Shown piece by piece: positions 61,213-64,000 of a stretch of 64,000 bases of DNA. Every line of letters begins with the position of its first letter. Position 1 is the stretch's first letter. The notes under the pieces were generated by a model. It was not told the origin of the DNA and searched no databases. It saw only the letters and a list, made by a program, of their open reading frames with translations. This DNA is from Larkinella insperata (GTDB lineage Bacteria; Bacteroidota; Bacteroidia; Cytophagales; Spirosomataceae). The stretch is from positions 4,361,501-4,425,500 of the forward strand of contig NZ_CP110973.1 in NCBI RefSeq assembly GCF_026248825.1, read 5' to 3'. A program made the position numbers and the translations under genes.

Positions 61213-61956
61213 ATGACGATTTCCAGGGATGATGTTGTCCGGAAAATACACGAGATGTATCCCGGGGATGGTTATACGCTTTATCATGCTCAACGCTACG
61301 CAACGCTGCTAGATTTATTAAATCGCTTTGCAAATCCTCAATCGAGCTTGCTTGATATCGGCGTTTCCAGATTCACCGAAATAGTGAGAAATCATTTTGA
61401 TCGTCCCGTCGATACACTTGGATTTGACAAAGAAGGACCAACTCGCTATGGTAATCATTATTTTTTTAATTTGAATGATTGCCAGTTTCCCGATCGTTAT
61501 CGGAAAGATTTGCCGCAGTATGGAGCCATTGTAATGGCGGAAGTACTTGAGCACCTATACACATCGCCGTTACTGGTTTATCCGTTTTTAAAGTCAATAT
61601 TAAAGCCCAACGGAATCCTGATTGTGCAGACCCCCAATGCCGTAGCAATTCATAAGCGGATTAAAATGATTCTCGGGAAAAATCCGTATGAGTTAATCCG
61701 AATTCAACATGATAATCCAGGGCATTTTCGGGAATATACGGCTGAAGAATTGTTCGACTATGGTGAACAGGTAGGACTGCCACCCACGCACATTTCTTTC
61801 AACAATTATTTTGATTATCGGTACCGCCCAGTCGGTGGAGAGCATCCATCGACTCCTATGCAGAAATGGGAATACCTGAATAAACTCTTTGATATGATGC
61901 CCAGGGGCTTTCGTCCCGGACTGACTGTTGTCTACCAAAATCGTCTCGCAGGCTAG
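61213..61956 (+). CDS. Class I SAM-dependent methyltransferase, AT-rich
   Basis: A 247-residue methyltransferase. Motif I is LLDIGVSRFTEIV (a divergent form without the GxGxG loop), motif II LGFDKEGP, motif IV AIVMAEVLEHLYTSPL and the post-motif segment ILKPNGILIVQTPNAVAI. The pattern is that of methyltransferases acting on glycans or small molecules. Codon and base use are clearly AT-richer than the neighbours, which suggests acquisition. A hairpin precedes the ATG. Confidence 0.82.
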   Translation: MTISRDDVVRKIHEMYPGDGYTLYHAQRYATLLDLLNRFANPQSSLLDIGVSRFTEIVRNHFDRPVDTLGFDKEGPTRYGNHYFFNLNDCQFPDRYRKDLPQYGAIVMAEVLEHLYTSPLLVYPFLKSILKPNGILIVQTPNAVAIHKRIKMILGKNPYELIRIQHDNPGHFREYTAEELFDYGEQVGLPPTHISFNNYFDYRYRPVGGEHPSTPMQKWEYLNKLFDMMPRGFRPGLTVVYQNRLAG

Positions 61957-62000
61957 GAAGAGTACACGTACTTTATTTCGATTTCCTTTAAGCTGACTGC

Positions 62001-62489
62001 TTAGCTCAACCCGGCAGACAACAGGACATTTCGATTAAAGAAAAAGGCCACTCCGGCACTCGGCGTCAGATTATCGTCGTACCCTTTGGATACGGACTCG
62101 TTAGCCGGATTCGGATCACTCCACTTTGTGTAATTCCAGTTGTAGGTATAGCCAAGGCCAACAAAAGGTTTGACATTGACATTTCCGACATAGTACTGGA
62201 TGCTTGGACCGATCCCAACGCTTCGACTGAAGTAGCTTGCGCTGTATCCCAAGTCTGAATTGTTCACCGTGACGGGCACAACGACGCCAATGGACAAGTT
62301 TTTGACCAGAAAATAGCCCACCGATGGCGTCAGACTGACCGTAAAATTATTTCCCAAATCGTTTTTCATTTTTCGATACGCCAGATCACCCACCTGAGCG
62401 CCCACGAGCCAGCGCCCTTTTTCGGTTTGAGCTACCGCATTTGAAAGAAAGGCCAGGAACAGAAGGGCCGTGACATAGACCGTCCGCAT
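62001..62489 (-). CDS. Outer-membrane beta-barrel protein, possibly truncated
   Basis: A 162-residue protein with a signal peptide (about 1-20, LSNAVAQ) and repeated amphipathic beta strands with Tyr/Asn turns (SLTPSVGYFLVKNLSIGVVV, SRSVGIGPSIQYYVG, GLGYTYNWNYTK), typical of small outer-membrane barrel proteins. It ends LLSAGLS, without the usual terminal aromatic residue. Past the TAA the frame stays open for 15 codons (to the next stop at about 61956). A single nonsense change near the C-terminus is possible. Confidence 0.6.
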   Translation of the reverse strand: MRTVYVTALLFLAFLSNAVAQTEKGRWLVGAQVGDLAYRKMKNDLGNNFTVSLTPSVGYFLVKNLSIGVVVPVTVNNSDLGYSASYFSRSVGIGPSIQYYVGNVNVKPFVGLGYTYNWNYTKWSDPNPANESVSKGYDDNLTPSAGVAFFFNRNVLLSAGLS

Positions 62490-62593
62490 AGTTTTTACTT
62501 TTGTGAGGTGTGAAACTATCCCAATAGTAGCAAATCTTATGAATTAATTTCAATAGGTAAATGAATTTAAGGTTGCTAGTTGTGTAAATAAAA

Positions 62594-62620
62594 CAGTCCA
62601 TGCTTTCGGGGCATGGACTG
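62594..62620 (-). terminator. Intrinsic terminator downstream of the HAD gene
   Basis: CAGTCCATGC (62594-62603) pairs perfectly with GCATGGACTG (62611-62620). On the minus strand TTTTATTT follows. It is about 120 bp after the HAD stop codon. Confidence 0.6.
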
Positions 62621-62740
62621 ATGTAGAAAATGGTCGGCGTTACCGGGGTATAGCTAAAACGAAGCGGAGCTGTAGGCCCAACTCCTCCGAAATGCCCAAA
62701 ATCTGGGATCGGACGGAGTTTCCGCCACCGGCTTTTGCAA

Positions 62741-63427
62741 TTAACTCTTAAGCTTTGAAAGGCCCGAGGCAAACCAGGAGGGAATTGCGATGGGAACCTG
62801 TAGCTCCGTAAAATCCCGGACTACCTCGTTGGCGCCCGCCTGGAGAAGTTTCTCCGGCGATTCCGTCGTTGCCAGCCCCACCACGTAGGCACCCGCGCTG
62901 CTGGCCGCCCGGATTCCGGTTGTCGAATCCTCAAAAATGACGCTTTCCTGCGGCTCAACGCCTAAAAAGCGCATGGCTTGCTGGTAAATTTCCGGATCAG
63001 GTTTGGGACGGGTGACCTTGCTTTCATCGAGCAGCACGTCAAAATACGACCGCAAATTCAGCGCATCCATGACAAAATCCAGGTTCTCGACCGGGGCCGA
63101 CGTGCCGACCGCCGTACGAATACCGGCCTTCCGCAGTTTTTGCAGAAATTCGGGCAAACCGGCAACGGGCGAGATGTCGGGCCGGTATAAATCCCGGAAC
63201 AGCGATTCTTTTTCCGCGGCCAGTTGACGGGCTTCGTCCGGAGAGAGCGTCCGGTCGGCAAACAGGTGGCGGAGGATGTCGTCGTTGTGCTTGCCCGAAA
63301 CGTAATGGACAAAATCATCGTCGGTCAACGGTTTGCCGTAGCGTTCAAAATACCGGCGCCAGGCCAGGCGGTGGTGCGGATTGGTGTCGACAATAACCCC
63401 ATCCATATCAAAAATTGCAGCTTTCAT
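62741..63427 (-). CDS. HAD-superfamily phosphatase/phosphomutase (beta-phosphoglucomutase-like)
   Basis: A 228-residue haloacid-dehalogenase-fold hydrolase with the alpha-helical cap of the PGMB/phosphoglycolate group. Motif I is FDMDGVIVDT (residues 6-15), motif II GTSAPVE, motif III Lys in KVTRPKPDPEIY and motif IV FEDSTTGIRAA. Substrates of relatives are sugar phosphates; a phosphatase or beta-phosphoglucomutase role is equally possible. It follows the VOC gene in the same direction. Confidence 0.93.
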   Translation of the reverse strand: MKAAIFDMDGVIVDTNPHHRLAWRRYFERYGKPLTDDDFVHYVSGKHNDDILRHLFADRTLSPDEARQLAAEKESLFRDLYRPDISPVAGLPEFLQKLRKAGIRTAVGTSAPVENLDFVMDALNLRSYFDVLLDESKVTRPKPDPEIYQQAMRFLGVEPQESVIFEDSTTGIRAASSAGAYVVGLATTESPEKLLQAGANEVVRDFTELQVPIAIPSWFASGLSKLKS

Positions 63428-63439
63428 CGTGTTTTTTGG

Positions 63440-63826
63440 TTAAACGGTGATCTCAATCCGGTTATTTTCCGGGTCGAGAACCACACTTTCATAATAGCCG
63501 TCACCGGTCGTTCGCGGCCCATCGATCCGCGCATATCCGTCCGTATTCAACCGTCGGGTAAGCGCATCGACCCGCTCCGGGCTACCCACCGACAGGGCAA
63601 AATGGATCAGCCCGGTTCGTTGCGCCAGCGGGTCACTGGTATCATCGGGCACGTCCGGCCGGTGCATCAACTCCAGTTGACAACCTGCACCGAACGAAAG
63701 AAAATAGGAGCGGAACTGCTTCGTCGGATTGTGGTACAAAGGCGAAGCGGTTGCGCCGAAATACGTTTCATAAAAGACCCGCATGCGTTCCAGGTCACGC
63801 GTCCAGATGGCCAGGTGAGCAATCAT
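63440..63826 (-). CDS. VOC-family (glyoxalase-like) protein
   Basis: A 128-residue vicinal-oxygen-chelate protein built of two beta-alpha-beta units. The first unit holds HLAIWTRDLERMRVFYETYF; the second has HFALSVGSPERVDALTRRL and YESVVLDPENNRIEI, with Glu and His positions used as metal ligands in the family. It could be a glyoxalase, dioxygenase or fosfomycin-type thiol transferase relative. Its ATG overlaps the stop codon of the MFS gene. Confidence 0.9.
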   Translation of the reverse strand: MIAHLAIWTRDLERMRVFYETYFGATASPLYHNPTKQFRSYFLSFGAGCQLELMHRPDVPDDTSDPLAQRTGLIHFALSVGSPERVDALTRRLNTDGYARIDGPRTTGDGYYESVVLDPENNRIEITV

Positions 63827-64000
63827 AGGGTCAGTTTGCGGGTTAGAACCGCCGAAATCAGCAGAATACCGGCCACGAGTCCGAAACCGTAGGCCAGTCC
63901 GTACGCTTCGGCCACAAAACCGATGACGGGAGGGCCCGCCAGAAAACCGATGAAACTAAACGTCGCGAACGTGGCCAGACCGGTCGCTGCCGGAATCCCG
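63823..64000 (-). CDS. MFS transporter, C-terminal end (truncated by window)
   Basis: The last 58 codons of a major-facilitator gene that continues beyond the window. They encode the end of one span and two more: ATFATFSFIGFLAGPPVIG and AYGFGLVAGILLISAVL, ending in TRKLTL. The first segment is a typical MFS late helix motif (FIGFLAGPPVIGFVAE). Its stop overlaps the VOC start codon by 2 bases, so they are co-transcribed. Confidence 0.78.
   Translation of the reverse strand, partial: GIPAATGLATFATFSFIGFLAGPPVIGFVAEAYGLAYGFGLVAGILLISAVLTRKLTL

Overview
The window reads as a chromosomal segment of a Bacteroidota bacterium, most likely Cytophagales near Spirosoma or Larkinella. Support comes from two SusC/SusD pairs, a secreted metalloprotease with a type IX secretion C-terminal tail, Bacteroidota-type -7 boxes (TAnnTTTG) and moderately high GC coding DNA with AT-rich gaps. 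The genus is an inference. I saw no rRNA, convincing tRNA, CRISPR array or intact insertion sequence.

Layout. 1-2.6 kb: the 3' end of a CusA/CzcA-type RND pump, then two promoter regions that each carry three CTAA boxes at exact 11-bp spacing, a candidate small RNA, a 58-aa ORF and a single-domain response regulator. 2.6-13.4 kb: mixed housekeeping and stress genes (PLP dehydratase, alpha/beta hydrolase lipoprotein, O6-methylguanine methyltransferase, sugar dehydrogenase lipoprotein, serine acetyltransferase, ECF sigma factor, thioredoxin, pirin-like protein, intradiol dioxygenase, TetR regulator, methyltransferase, ROK kinase). 13.5-20.6 kb: a TonB-dependent receptor-like protein, an ECF sigma factor with a membrane partner, a DUF4385 protein and malic enzyme. 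21.3-26.7 kb: a sugar-catabolism cluster (MFS carrier divergent from two Gfo/Idh/MocA oxidoreductases and a TIM-barrel isomerase), interrupted by a decayed 23S-rRNA-intervening-sequence-type four-helix-bundle gene. 27.3-29.6 kb: modABC, with a ModE-like operator over its promoter.

30.2-45.4 kb: a metallo-hydrolase, a patatin and two SusCD loci. The second locus continues into a Calx-beta lipoprotein, a lipocalin-like lipoprotein and a secreted M43 metalloprotease. 45.4-55.6 kb: two exported TIM-barrel isomerases, a DUF486 membrane protein, an ArsR-SRPBCC-DUF4256-endonuclease III group, a LytS/LytTR two-component pair, an exported FAD sugar/lactone oxidase and an M24 peptidase. 56-64 kb: class II aldolase, a tannase-family esterase, a MOSC protein, a run of small AT-richer unknown genes with a methyltransferase, an outer-membrane barrel protein, a HAD phosphatase, a VOC protein and the end of an MFS gene.

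Overall the gene content fits a heterotroph that captures oligosaccharides or peptides through SusCD, processes sugars and polyol-like compounds with oxidoreductase/isomerase enzymes both outside and inside the inner membrane, and imports molybdate. The most distinctive features are in the non-coding DNA: the 11-bp-phased CTAA boxes, a ModE-type operator with the -7 box inside it, paired ArsR operators around a -7 box, a family of long inverted repeats that fill gaps between convergent genes, and the S23-family pseudogene flanked by related GAGTGAA repeats.
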